A DNA stretch of 21,304 nucleotides from Rhodospirillaceae bacterium (GCA_018700655.1 JABIUG010000224.1:1-21304); one strand, 5' to 3'; shown: positions 8,165 through 15,223, counted from the stretch's first letter. Program-made: numbers and translations. The notes: a model not told the origin generated them from the letters alone.

Positions 8165-8857
8165 ATGAGTGACGAGGTTCAAAAGGTTGTTCGCCCGCGC
8201 GATGCTGCGAGCGTCGTGCTGCTTCGCGGCAGCGGCGACACGGCAGAGGTTCTCATGGGACGGCGGCGTAAACGCGCCAGCTTCTTGCCCAACATCTATG
8301 TCTTTCCAGGCGGACGGGTCGACTATGGTGACCGTCATGCGCCCACCGGTATCACTCCGAGGAGCGAAACCACACGACTGCTGCGCCAGCACACGCCGGC
8401 GACATCTGTGCTGTCACTCACACTGGCCGGACTGCGCGAGACCCACGAGGAAACCGGCTACCTGATTGCGCGCGATGCCGATGCCGCAGAACTCGCAGCC
8501 GCGCCCGACACGCCCTACTGGAATGCCTTGCGCGAAGCCGGTGCAGCTCCTGATCTGGCACGCATGGACTACATCGCGCGTGCCCTGACGCCGACGAATT
8601 CCCCCAAACGGTTCAACACCCGTTTCTTTCTGGTCGACGCCAACGATGCGCGGGGCGAACTGATCACAGAAGGCGAACTGGAAGACCTCCATTGGGTTGC
8701 ACTTGATGCTGCCCATCGCCTGCCGATCGTCGATGTCACCGAGTTCGTCCTGAACCAGGCGCGCCAGCGCTGGGTCGATCGGGACCGGGGCACCAAACAA
8801 AAGACCGTGCCTTTCCTGCATTACATCAGGAACCGTCAGCGCATCGACAATGTCTGA
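8165..8857 (+). CDS. Nudix hydrolase, NUDT19-like with split Nudix box
   Basis: Nudix enzymes cleave nucleoside diphosphates linked to another moiety, using a metal bound by the Nudix box. The 230-residue protein has FPGGRVD at 47-53 and the catalytic helix RETHEETG at 91-98 (Glu92, Glu95 and Glu96 in the expected places). The two halves of the box are about 40 residues apart instead of contiguous. Such an insertion is characteristic of the NUDT7/NUDT19 (RP2p) type, whose known members act on acyl-CoA and related CoA derivatives, so a CoA-type substrate is possible but unproven. The ATG at 8165 has only a weak upstream GGCGG (8154-8158). The last eight bases overlap the start of the MFS gene, so the two are likely co-translated. 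Confidence 0.88.
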   Translation: MSDEVQKVVRPRDAASVVLLRGSGDTAEVLMGRRRKRASFLPNIYVFPGGRVDYGDRHAPTGITPRSETTRLLRQHTPATSVLSLTLAGLRETHEETGYLIARDADAAELAAAPDTPYWNALREAGAAPDLARMDYIARALTPTNSPKRFNTRFFLVDANDARGELITEGELEDLHWVALDAAHRLPIVDVTEFVLNQARQRWVDRDRGTKQKTVPFLHYIRNRQRIDNV

Positions 8858-10082
8858 GGTTTCGCTGTCGCCACGCGACAGACTGTTTTGTCTGATTGCC
8901 CTGATCGGCGCCCTTGCGGTCGTCTCGACAACCAGTTCACTCACCTGGCCGATCCTTTCGGAATCCCTTCGAAATCAAGGCTTTAGCGAGCCGGCGATCA
9001 GCCTGAATGCTGCCGCACAGTTCGCCGGCATCGTGATTGTTGCCCTGTTGGCAACCAAGATCATTCCACGGCTTGGTTTCCTGCGTGCGATCATTCTGGG
9101 CCTTGTGCTGGTCGCGTCCATGCTCTTGATCCTGCCTCTGATGCGCGACTATTACGCTTGGTTTCTGATCCGGTTCGTTCTGGGCATCGGAAATTCACTG
9201 TTGTTCACGGCTGGCGACACCTGGATCAACCAGATACTCGATGATCGAGTCCGCGGTCGCTGGCTCGGCATCTACAGCACGATCGGCATGGCCGGCTGGG
9301 CTGTGGGTCCGATCATCGGCTCCCAGATGGACCCCGAAACCATCTGGCCGTTCCTGGTCGGTATCGGTGCAGTTCTGATCGCAGGCACCCTGCTGGGGCC
9401 GACACGCAAGATCGAGATCGGCTTTGGCGAGGAAGAACAGCGTGGCTCCGGTCTGGGCAAGTTGCTGCTCGTGTTTGTCGCCGCACCCACCGTATTGCTG
9501 TCATCAGCCATGTTTGGTGTGCTCGAAGGCGGCATGCAGTCCTTTGCCCATCTCTACACGATGGACGTCCTGGGCCAGGAGTTTCGCCAGATCGGATATG
9601 CCGTGATCTGGGTCGGATCGCTCGGCGCCATCTTCTTCCAGTTTCCGGCCGGCTGGCTGGCCGACAAAATGGACCGCGGCTGGCTTCTGGTGATCTGTGT
9701 GTTTGTCCTGTTGCTGGCGCTGGCTGCATTCCCCTTCCTGATCGAAGGTGGTCTCAAGCCGTGGTGGACGCTCGACGGCCTGATGCTCTGGGGCGTGATC
9801 TCTGTCTGGGGTGGCACCATGGGCGCGATCTTCACGGTGGGCATCACCTTGCTGGGCGAACGGTTCAAATCCGTCGAGCTGGTTGCCGCAAACGCGGTCT
9901 TTTCGCTCTTCTTCGGCATAGGCGGCATGGTCGGGCCGTTGATGGTCGGCACGGCGATGGAGGAAATAGGCCCCAGCGGATTCCCGCTATCGCTCGTCAT
10001 CGTGGTCCTGATCTATGGCGTTTTTGCCACCTATCGCCAGATGACGAGAAAGGCGCGGATTGCGCGCGGCAAAGGTGACTGA
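8850..10082 (+). CDS. MFS transporter, YcaD-like
   Basis: This 410-residue inner-membrane protein has about twelve hydrophobic segments and a longer central loop (around residues 185-205, rich in Glu and Gly), the architecture of the major facilitator superfamily. After TM4, TAGDTWINQILDDRVRGRWLGIYS resembles the E/D-x-W-[IL]-N and RGR segment of the YcaD family of uncharacterised MFS proteins. GWLADKMDRGW near residue 270 is the second-half copy of the MFS loop motif. The ATG at 8850 lies inside the 3' end of the Nudix gene (eight-base overlap). The substrate cannot be deduced. Coupling with a Nudix enzyme might hint at export of a nucleotide- or CoA-related product, but this is speculation. 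rpmG follows closely with a promoter of its own. Confidence 0.9.
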   Translation: MSEVSLSPRDRLFCLIALIGALAVVSTTSSLTWPILSESLRNQGFSEPAISLNAAAQFAGIVIVALLATKIIPRLGFLRAIILGLVLVASMLLILPLMRDYYAWFLIRFVLGIGNSLLFTAGDTWINQILDDRVRGRWLGIYSTIGMAGWAVGPIIGSQMDPETIWPFLVGIGAVLIAGTLLGPTRKIEIGFGEEEQRGSGLGKLLLVFVAAPTVLLSSAMFGVLEGGMQSFAHLYTMDVLGQEFRQIGYAVIWVGSLGAIFFQFPAGWLADKMDRGWLLVICVFVLLLALAAFPFLIEGGLKPWWTLDGLMLWGVISVWGGTMGAIFTVGITLLGERFKSVELVAANAVFSLFFGIGGMVGPLMVGTAMEEIGPSGFPLSLVIVVLIYGVFATYRQMTRKARIARGKGD

Positions 10083-10085
10083 GAC

Positions 10086-10113
10086 TTGACAGCACGGCCT
10101 GTATCGCTATCTT
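10086..10113 (+). promoter_or_regulatory. Candidate sigma70 promoter of rpmG
   Basis: A perfect TTGACA at 10086-10091 is followed after 16 bases by TATCTT at 10108-10113, which matches the -10 consensus at four positions. The start point would be near 10120, leaving a leader of about 20 bases that contains GGAAG at 10133-10137 just before the rpmG ATG. The element begins four bases after the MFS stop codon, so rpmG can be expressed independently of the upstream pair, as expected for a ribosomal protein gene. Confidence 0.6.
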
Positions 10114-10141
10114 CCGCATCCCTTCTGCCGACGGAAGAATC

Positions 10142-10309
10142 ATGGCCAAGCCAACCACTATCCTCGTAAAACTCGAGAGCACCGCGGACACCGGTTACTA
10201 CTACGTGACCAGGAAAAACCCGCGCACGCAGACCGAAAAGATGACGTTCCGCAAGTACGATCCGGTCGCGCGCAGGCACGTCGAGTTCAAGGAAACCAAG
10301 CACAAGTAA
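10142..10309 (+). CDS. rpmG: 50S ribosomal protein L33 (cysteine-free form)
   Basis: This short gene encodes 55 residues starting MAKPTTILVKLESTADTGYY and ending FKETKHK, with the central VTRKNPRTQTEKMTFRKYDP segment of bacterial L33. L33 is a small protein of the large ribosomal subunit near the E site. It contains no cysteine, so it is the zinc-independent C-minus type; the CxxC pairs of the zinc form are absent. The start ATG is preceded by GGAAG with about four bases of spacing. A TTGACA-type promoter lies immediately upstream and a small hairpin begins seven bases after the stop, so it is probably monocistronic. rpmG next to pleD-divK is common in alphaproteobacteria. Confidence 0.97.
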   Translation: MAKPTTILVKLESTADTGYYYVTRKNPRTQTEKMTFRKYDPVARRHVEFKETKHK

Positions 10310-10315
10310 GCGGGC

Positions 10316-10335
10316 TTGCAGCTATTTGGCTGCAA
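10316..10335 (+). terminator. Possible rpmG transcription terminator hairpin
   Basis: TTGCAGC at 10316-10322 pairs perfectly with GCTGCAA at 10329-10335 around a six-base loop, seven bases beyond the rpmG stop. The following sequence (ACACGTTTCC) has only a short T run, so this is a weak intrinsic terminator at best. It could also act as a 3' stabilising hairpin. Confidence 0.45.
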
Positions 10336-10370
10336 ACACGTTTCCTCACAGCTTCGCTAATTCTTGAGCA

Positions 10371-10398
10371 ACCTCGTTGTCATCGTATGCAACGAGGT
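10371..10398. repeat. Nine-base inverted repeat upstream of a putative secreted-protein gene
   Basis: ACCTCGTTG at 10371-10379 and CAACGAGGT at 10390-10398 are perfect inverted copies separated by ten bases. No T tract follows on either strand, so it is not an obvious terminator. It lies between rpmG and the small putative exported-protein gene. It could be an operator, a leader hairpin, or chance. Confidence 0.55.
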
Positions 10399-10442
10399 AA
10401 ATAAACTGTGGCATAAAACGAACGCTCCTGTCCGGAACAGCT

Positions 10443-10877
10443 TTGTCGTGTTTCCTGACGTTCACCGGCCTTGCCGGTGCGGAAGAACACCTCTTCACAT
10501 TCGAAGAACACACTGCGCTGGCGCTAAGGGATGCCGTGGCTGCATCGCACGATCTAGGCGCCGACCTACTCGATGACCTCCCGGTCGGAACGCTCCGCAG
10601 CGACGTCATCGAGAACCTTGAGCACCTCAAGGCAATCACATCTATCCGTGAGAACCGCGAAGGCCGCGATGTTGGCGGCGACACCAATATTCGGGACTGC
10701 CGTTCGACGAGCCCGCAGACGCTCGATTGTGTGTGGTTTCTGTTTGTGCCCGAGCCGCTCCGGGAAGATGCCCTGGCGGAGGGAATTTATGGCGTGACCT
10801 GGATCATGCACTTTGGCTTTGACGGCAACGACCGTCTGCAAAATATCGGGATCGAACTCCTGATCGAGCGGCTCTGA
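10443..10877 (+). CDS. Putative small exported protein, unknown function, start uncertain
   Basis: I do not recognise this gene. The frame is open from 10401 to the stop at 10877, which lies 15 bases before the convergent pleD end. The listed start is the first usual codon (TTG 10443), but the frame upstream from ATA 10413 reads KRTLLSGTALSCFLTFTGLAGA, then EEH. That has the positive end, hydrophobic core and small-residue cleavage site of a Sec signal peptide, so the true start is probably at or near 10413, and AUA or CUG would be unusual. The mature part has two cysteines about a dozen residues apart (RDCRSTSPQTLDC) and an alternating C-terminal stretch (TWIMHFGFDGNDRLQNIGIEL), plausible for a periplasmic beta-rich protein. 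Codon use is less biased than in neighbours. A leftward frame (10566-10889) is equally open, and base composition by codon position did not separate the two strands. Confidence 0.4.
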   Translation: MSCFLTFTGLAGAEEHLFTFEEHTALALRDAVAASHDLGADLLDDLPVGTLRSDVIENLEHLKAITSIRENREGRDVGGDTNIRDCRSTSPQTLDCVWFLFVPEPLREDALAEGIYGVTWIMHFGFDGNDRLQNIGIELLIERL

Positions 10878-10892
10878 TAACCGCCGCAAGAC

Positions 10893-12260
10893 TCAGGCAG
10901 CGCACACGACCCTGTTGCGGCCGCCATTCTTGGCCTTGTAGAGCGCCTCGTCGGCCAGTCTGAACAACTCGGCGGGATCTTCGGTCTGGTCGTTCATGTT
11001 GGCGATACCGACGCTGATCGTAATGCTGAGCGCGAGCCCGTCACGGCTTGTTTCAAAGGGTTGGTTCGCCACACCGTCGCGCAGGCGTTCGGCAACCGTG
11101 TTGGCGATCTCAGGAGCTGTCTCGGGCATGACAACAACAAACTCCTCGCCGCCAATTCTGGCCGGCAGGTCGCTCGATCGTGTAAGCTTTTTCATGCGAT
11201 CGGCCAACTCGACCAGGACCTCGTCGCCCACGGCGTGACCATGGGTGTCATTGACCTTCTTGAAATGGTCGACATCCAGCACGATCAGCGACAGCGGCTT
11301 GTCCCCTTCACGCGACCGATCGAACTCACGCTTGAAGTGACTGCTGAGATAACGCCGGTTATGCAATTTGGTCAGCTCGTCGATCGCAGCCATCGAGACG
11401 CTGTCTTCAAGATTGGCCCTCAGGCGATCCTGATACCGTTTGCGCCGCACCTGCATACGGGTTCGCGCGATCAGCTCGTTGCGATCGATCGGGGCCATCA
11501 CATAGTCGGTCACACCAAGGTCAAGCGCCTTGGCCAGGCGTTCCATTTCGCCGTCCTCGACCAGAACAAGGATCGGCAACATGCGCGTCTGAGGCCTGCT
11601 GCGAAGCTGTAAAACGACACGAAGGCCATCTATAGACTCAAGACTGAGACTGACGATCACCGCGTCGGTGTCGGCATGGTCGGCTTCGGCATAGAAGATT
11701 TTCTCATCATCCAGGACGACGACCCGGTGGTGTTCGCCCAGCGCCTCGTCAATCATGCGCGCGCGTGAAGCGAAATCTTCCAGCAGCAAGATACGGCTGT
11801 CCTTGAGCGGCTCGTTCCAGACCGGCGCCATCGCTTCAAGCTGGGCAGAAACAGCAACACCGCAACGCAGGCGCAACTCATCGAAAGTCACCTTGAAGCG
11901 CAACAGCGAACGCACCCTGGACAAAAGCGCAAGGTCATCGACCGGCTTGGTCAGGAAATCGTCTGCTCCTGCTTCCAGTCCCAGAACCCGGTCCGCGCTA
12001 TCGGATAACGCAGTCACCATCACGATCGGGATATGCATGGTTGCGGGCTGGTCTCGCAGCACGCGGCAAACCTCGTAGCCGTCCATGTCCGGCATCATCA
12101 CATCAAGAAGGATCAGGTCAGGGCGTTCTTCGGTCGCAATCCTGATCGCCGCCGCACCGCCATTTGCGGTGAGCACGTCATAGTATTCACTCGTCAACTT
12201 GGCTTCGAGGAGCTTGACGTTGAGCGGTTGGTCATCGACGACAAGAATGCGCCCGGTCAT
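10893..12260 (-). CDS. pleD: PleD-type response regulator diguanylate cyclase (REC-REC-GGDEF)
   Basis: PleD makes cyclic di-GMP when phosphorylated. In Caulobacter it drives flagellum loss and stalk formation at the differentiating pole. I start at ATG 12260 (455 residues, MTGRILVVDD); more upstream starts overlap divK. REC1 (1-120) is complete, with Asp9/Asp10, phosphoacceptor Asp53 and Lys105. REC2 (about 155-270) is degenerate: Ser204 stands where the phosphoacceptor would be, as expected for the adaptor receiver of PleD. The GGDEF domain begins with DELTKLHNRRYL. It has an active GGEEF at 370-374 and RSSD at 361-364, the RxxD inhibitory site five residues upstream, so feedback inhibition by c-di-GMP should be retained. 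divK lies 16 bases upstream and the two are probably one operon. Confidence 0.95.
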   Translation of the reverse strand: MTGRILVVDDQPLNVKLLEAKLTSEYYDVLTANGGAAAIRIATEERPDLILLDVMMPDMDGYEVCRVLRDQPATMHIPIVMVTALSDSADRVLGLEAGADDFLTKPVDDLALLSRVRSLLRFKVTFDELRLRCGVAVSAQLEAMAPVWNEPLKDSRILLLEDFASRARMIDEALGEHHRVVVLDDEKIFYAEADHADTDAVIVSLSLESIDGLRVVLQLRSRPQTRMLPILVLVEDGEMERLAKALDLGVTDYVMAPIDRNELIARTRMQVRRKRYQDRLRANLEDSVSMAAIDELTKLHNRRYLSSHFKREFDRSREGDKPLSLIVLDVDHFKKVNDTHGHAVGDEVLVELADRMKKLTRSSDLPARIGGEEFVVVMPETAPEIANTVAERLRDGVANQPFETSRDGLALSITISVGIANMNDQTEDPAELFRLADEALYKAKNGGRNRVVCAA

Positions 12261-12276
12261 GGTTGTTTCACGTCCG

Positions 12277-12642
12277 TTAGCCCAGAAACCTTTTAACGGT
12301 ATCCAGGAATTGATGAACTGAGATCGGCTTGGCGATGTAGGCATCACAGCCGACGCTGAGAACCCTTTCCTCGTCGCCCTTCATGGCGAGCGCTGTCACT
12401 GCTACAATGGGGATATCGGATGTCGCCGCTTCGGCCTTGAGCCATTGGGTCACTTCCAAGCCAGAAGCTTCAGGAAGCTGAACGTCCATGATGATCAGGT
12501 CTGGATGGTTTTCATTGGCCAGCCGAAACGCCTCTTCTCCGTTGAAGGCCTGAAGCACTCCAAATCCATTGGCGTCGAGCAGATCATTGAAGAGCTTCAT
12601 GTTGAGCTCGTTGTCTTCGACGATCAGGACGGTCTTTGCCAT
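12277..12642 (-). CDS. divK: Single-domain response regulator DivK
   Basis: DivK is a stand-alone receiver that, in Caulobacter and relatives, is phosphorylated by PleC/DivJ-type kinases and controls CtrA through DivL-CckA. The 121-residue protein (MAKTVLIVEDNELNMKLFND) has the acidic pair Glu9-Asp10, phosphoacceptor Asp53 in LIIMDVQLPE, Thr83 in AVTALAMKGDEER, and Lys105 in AYIAKPISV. The NELNMKLF and LAMKGDEER stretches are close to Caulobacter DivK. I chose ATG 12642 because AGGGA lies eight bases upstream at 12654-12650; an earlier TTG/ATG extension would read through leader hairpins. No output domain is present, as expected. pleD follows 16 bases downstream. Confidence 0.96.
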   Translation of the reverse strand: MAKTVLIVEDNELNMKLFNDLLDANGFGVLQAFNGEEAFRLANENHPDLIIMDVQLPEASGLEVTQWLKAEAATSDIPIVAVTALAMKGDEERVLSVGCDAYIAKPISVHQFLDTVKRFLG

Positions 12643-12655
12643 AGTCGTTCCCTGC

Positions 12656-12698
12656 ATTGTCCAACAATAGACGCCTGTTTGCCGTCCAACCAACGGCA
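12656..12698. repeat. Two small hairpins with a repeated GTTGGAC motif in the divK leader
   Basis: Just upstream of divK are two inverted repeats. ATTGT/ACAAT (12656-12660 and 12664-12668) has a three-base loop. TGCCGT/ACGGCA (12680-12685 and 12693-12698) has a seven-base loop. Both contain GTCCAAC on the plus strand (12659-12665 and 12684-12690), a direct repeat 25 bases apart. A weak leftward -10-like TATTGT lies at 12669-12664. They may be a regulator site or leader structure. The rest of the 204-base gap to the divergent HAD gene holds no gene I can support, and I saw no TTAA-N7-TTAA CtrA box. Confidence 0.4.
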
Positions 12699-12846
12699 GT
12701 CTTCAAGCGCCATATTTCAGGCCTCGCGCCCGCCCCAAGTTCAGCATCGGGTTTGTCTCTCAGTTCTTTTAGCATAGGTTCGGGGCGCATTCGTAGCCAT
12801 TGAGAAGCCTTGACTGTCTCGCCACGGCACAAAATGAGTAAAAAAC

Positions 12847-13518
12847 GTGACAGAAGCCCTTCATAGCCAACTATCCGACGTCGAAGTCGCGCTCAATCGC
12901 CCTCTTTTGATCACCGATGCCGATGAAGTACTGTTTGCCTTCATGCGTGGATTCGAACGCCATCTCGCGAACAACGGCGCCTATTTCAACTGGGCCTCGT
13001 TTCGGTTGAACGGCAACATCATCGCCCGCGATTCCGATGATCCGCTCGAGATCCCGCAGGTTCGCGGTCTCCTGCGCTCCTATTTTGAAGAGCACACACA
13101 GACCATGGACGTGGTCGAACATGCTCCCGAAATGCTCCAACACCTGAGCCGTCGTTTGCAGGTGGTTGTCTTGAGCAATGTGCCCCACGCCCAACGCGCG
13201 GATCGTGCGGCTGCACTGCACAACAACGGCATGCCTTTCCCCATCATATCGAACGAGGGATCCAAGGCCGACGCGGTTGAAACCCTGGCGGCCCGCACCG
13301 CAGCCCCGGTTTTCTTCATCGACGATTCACCCAACCATCACGACGAGGTAAAACGCGTCGCCGACCACGTCGTGCGCATCCACTACATCAGCGATCCCAG
13401 GCTCTCGACACTGCTGGGCCCAGCCGATGCCAGCCACTATCGCGCCAGAGACTGGCTCGATATCCGTGCCTTTATCGAAGACCATCTCGATCAGGCCGGG
13501 CAAACCGACGGGGCATGA
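12847..13518 (+). CDS. HAD-superfamily hydrolase
   Basis: This 223-residue cytoplasmic phosphatase-like protein has the four HAD motifs. The nucleophile and acid/base are Asp24 and Asp26 in LLITDADEVLF, motif II is VVVLSN at 105-110, Lys139 lies in GSKADAV, and FFIDDSPNH at 155-163 carries the metal-binding Asp158-Asp159. The cap lies between motifs I and II (residues about 35-100), but the substrate cannot be read from it. The start is GTG 12847; the upstream GAG is weak. A ten-codon ATG frame at 12834 (MSKKRDRSPS) overlaps the start and could be a leader peptide or chance. The gene ends eight bases before the fructokinase ATG and shares its TGAGG stop region with that gene's ribosome binding site. 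The two are thus likely co-expressed, and a sugar-phosphate substrate is possible. Confidence 0.85.
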   Translation: MTEALHSQLSDVEVALNRPLLITDADEVLFAFMRGFERHLANNGAYFNWASFRLNGNIIARDSDDPLEIPQVRGLLRSYFEEHTQTMDVVEHAPEMLQHLSRRLQVVVLSNVPHAQRADRAAALHNNGMPFPIISNEGSKADAVETLAARTAAPVFFIDDSPNHHDEVKRVADHVVRIHYISDPRLSTLLGPADASHYRARDWLDIRAFIEDHLDQAGQTDGA

Positions 13519-13525
13519 GGGTCTG

Positions 13526-14437
13526 ATGAGAATTGGAATTGATCTCGGCGGCACCAAGATTGAAGGTCTCCTTCTTGCCGGGGATGGCCGGGAAGTCGCC
13601 CGCGAGCGCATCGATACGCCACGTGACGATTACGACGCAGCACTTGCAGCGATTGCCGGGCTCGTCGAATCGCTGGCTTCAAAGACCGGCAGCGAAACCA
13701 TAGGGGCATTCGGCGTCGGAATGCCGGGTTCTCTCTCGCCGCGTGACGGCCTGGTGCGCAATGCCAACGCGATCTGCATCAACGGCAAAGACCTGCACAA
13801 AGACCTCGAAGCGATCACCGGCTGTCGCGTGCGCCTAGCCAACGACGCGAACTGCTTTGCCCTTTCGGAAGCTTCCGATGGCGCCGGCCAGGGCGCGCAT
13901 TGCGTTTTCGGCGTGATCCTTGGAACCGGTGTCGGCGGCGGGCTGGTCGTTGCCGGACAGCTGATTGAGGGGCGCAACCGTGTCGGTGGCGAATGGGGCC
14001 ATAATCCCCTGCCCCGTCCGCAAGATCATGAGCGGCCGGGGCCGACCTGTTACTGCGGGCGCCAGGGTTGCATCGAATCGTTCCTTTCGGGCCCCGCCCT
14101 GGCGCACGATCACGCAATCACGTGTGGCCAGAAGCTGCGGGGGCCAGAGATCGTGGCCGCTGCAGAAGCGGGCGACCCCGATGCCATGCAGAGCCTGGCG
14201 CGCTACGAGGTCCGGTTTGCCAGGGCACTGGCCTCCGTCATCAATCTGTTCGATCCCGATGTCATCGTCCTGGGCGGCGGCCTTTCCAACATCGGACGTA
14301 TCTACGAGAACGTGCCCGAACTGTGGTTGCCCCATGTCTTTTCCGACAGCGTCGAGACAAGGCTGGTTCCAGCAACCCATGGCGACTCCGGTGGCGTGCG
14401 CGGCGCCGCCTGGCTGTGGCCCGAGGCGGGCTCCTGA
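13526..14437 (+). CDS. mak: ROK-family fructokinase (Mak type)
   Basis: ROK kinases phosphorylate free hexoses with ATP. This 303-residue protein closely follows E. coli Mak, the fructokinase (manno(fructo)kinase), from MRIGIDLGGTK through PTPRDDY-like TPRDDYD, GVGMPGSLSP, VRNAN and RLANDANCFALSEA to the terminal GDSGGVRGAAWLWP. Catalytic Asp107 lies in NDAN. The ROK zinc site is His159 in GHNPLP with Cys175, Cys177 and Cys182 in CYCGRQGC. A glucokinase or N-acetylglucosamine kinase role is less likely, given the similarity to Mak. The start ATG 13526 has GAGG at 13517-13520. An upstream in-frame start at 13427 would overlap the HAD gene heavily and lacks the family N-terminus. The stop abuts the convergent eipB stop. 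Confidence 0.9.
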   Translation: MRIGIDLGGTKIEGLLLAGDGREVARERIDTPRDDYDAALAAIAGLVESLASKTGSETIGAFGVGMPGSLSPRDGLVRNANAICINGKDLHKDLEAITGCRVRLANDANCFALSEASDGAGQGAHCVFGVILGTGVGGGLVVAGQLIEGRNRVGGEWGHNPLPRPQDHERPGPTCYCGRQGCIESFLSGPALAHDHAITCGQKLRGPEIVAAAEAGDPDAMQSLARYEVRFARALASVINLFDPDVIVLGGGLSNIGRIYENVPELWLPHVFSDSVETRLVPATHGDSGGVRGAAWLWPEAGS

Positions 14438-15223
14438 TCAGCAGCCGCCGTCGGTCAGTTCGCTGAGCTCTTTGAGCGCCATCTCGATGACGAAGTTTTC
14501 ATATTCGTAGGCGATCGACTCAGCTACGCCGTCATCGCGCAGGGTCACCTGGATTTCGACCTGGGGCTGTTCAGTTGTTCCGCCATATTCGAAGAATGCG
14601 AGGCGCATCGGCCAGGCCGTGTGCTGATCACCGTCTATGGCCTGGCCGACCACGGTCGTGACGTCATAGACCAACGCTCCGTCGGTTCCGTCATAGACAA
14701 CGTGGCTCATGAAACGCTCGCCCGCGTCGGCCCGGTCGATCAGGTCGGCCAAATGCACCATCGGAAAGATCGCCGCGTTCGGCAGGTCATGGCGCGACTG
14801 TTCGGGCTCTTCGAGCGAGATCCGGCCTGAATGGGTATCATCGGCTGCGACCGCTTCGCCGGAAGCATGTTCCCTGCCGCCCGGTTGCGTAAAGGTCTCG
14901 TCATCAAAACGGTACCAGGATCCATCTTTGGCTTCGAAAGTGTCGAAGGTCGACGTTGTGGAAAGCGCGCCGTCATCGCGTGTGATCTGGAGCGCAAGGC
15001 GCTGACGCACAGTCCATGTCTCGCAACCGTCCTGGACCTCAAGCAACAGCCCGCCTTGCATGCTGATCATGCCGGAACTGTCATCATGGTTGCCCAACGT
15101 GAGTTCGTAGACGGCCCGATGGGCCAGAAGATCGGCTGCCGGAGCCGGGATCGAAGCCGCAGCCATCGCCAAAAGCATGACGGGTGCGGTCAGGAAGACT
15201 TTGCGAACACTCATTGCTTCCAT
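14438..15223 (-). CDS. eipB: EipB-like periplasmic envelope integrity protein (DUF1849)
   Basis: EipB, described in Brucella, is a periplasmic beta-spiral protein needed for normal envelope integrity. The 261-residue product starts with a Sec signal peptide (SVRKVFLTAPVMLLAMAAA, cleaved after about APA), followed by the hallmark LLAHRAVYELTL. Two cysteines occupy the family's positions: Cys67 in DGCETWTV and the last residue, Cys261. In Brucella EipB the corresponding pair forms a conserved disulfide joining the ends of the fold. The middle is rich in alternating polar/hydrophobic strands. ATG 15223 and ATG 15214 are both possible; GGAAG lies before the second but very close. The divergent dehydrogenase begins 54 bases away, so promoters must be compact. 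The stop codon directly abuts the mak stop. Confidence 0.85.
   Translation of the reverse strand: MEAMSVRKVFLTAPVMLLAMAAASIPAPAADLLAHRAVYELTLGNHDDSSGMISMQGGLLLEVQDGCETWTVRQRLALQITRDDGALSTTSTFDTFEAKDGSWYRFDDETFTQPGGREHASGEAVAADDTHSGRISLEEPEQSRHDLPNAAIFPMVHLADLIDRADAGERFMSHVVYDGTDGALVYDVTTVVGQAIDGDQHTAWPMRLAFFEYGGTTEQPQVEIQVTLRDDGVAESIAYEYENFVIEMALKELSELTDGGC

Noticed and set aside
10463..10479. Perfect 7-base hairpin CACCGGC-CTT-GCCGGTG
   Set aside because: It lies within the putative signal peptide codons (Thr-Gly-Leu-Ala-Gly) and is not followed by a T run, so it is likely a by-product of the coding sequence.
10566..10889. Leftward 107-codon frame in phase with pleD just after its stop codon
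   Set aside because: It starts with TTG without a ribosome binding site, and PleD already ends normally after its GGDEF domain. The opposite strand has a signal-peptide-like leader and a more protein-like C-terminus. Codon-position composition did not decide, so it is kept only as the alternative to the rightward gene.
12834..12866. Ten-codon ATG frame (MSKKRDRSPS) overlapping the HAD start
   Set aside because: It is too short to support as a gene, with no attenuator structure nearby; it is mentioned only as a possible leader peptide.
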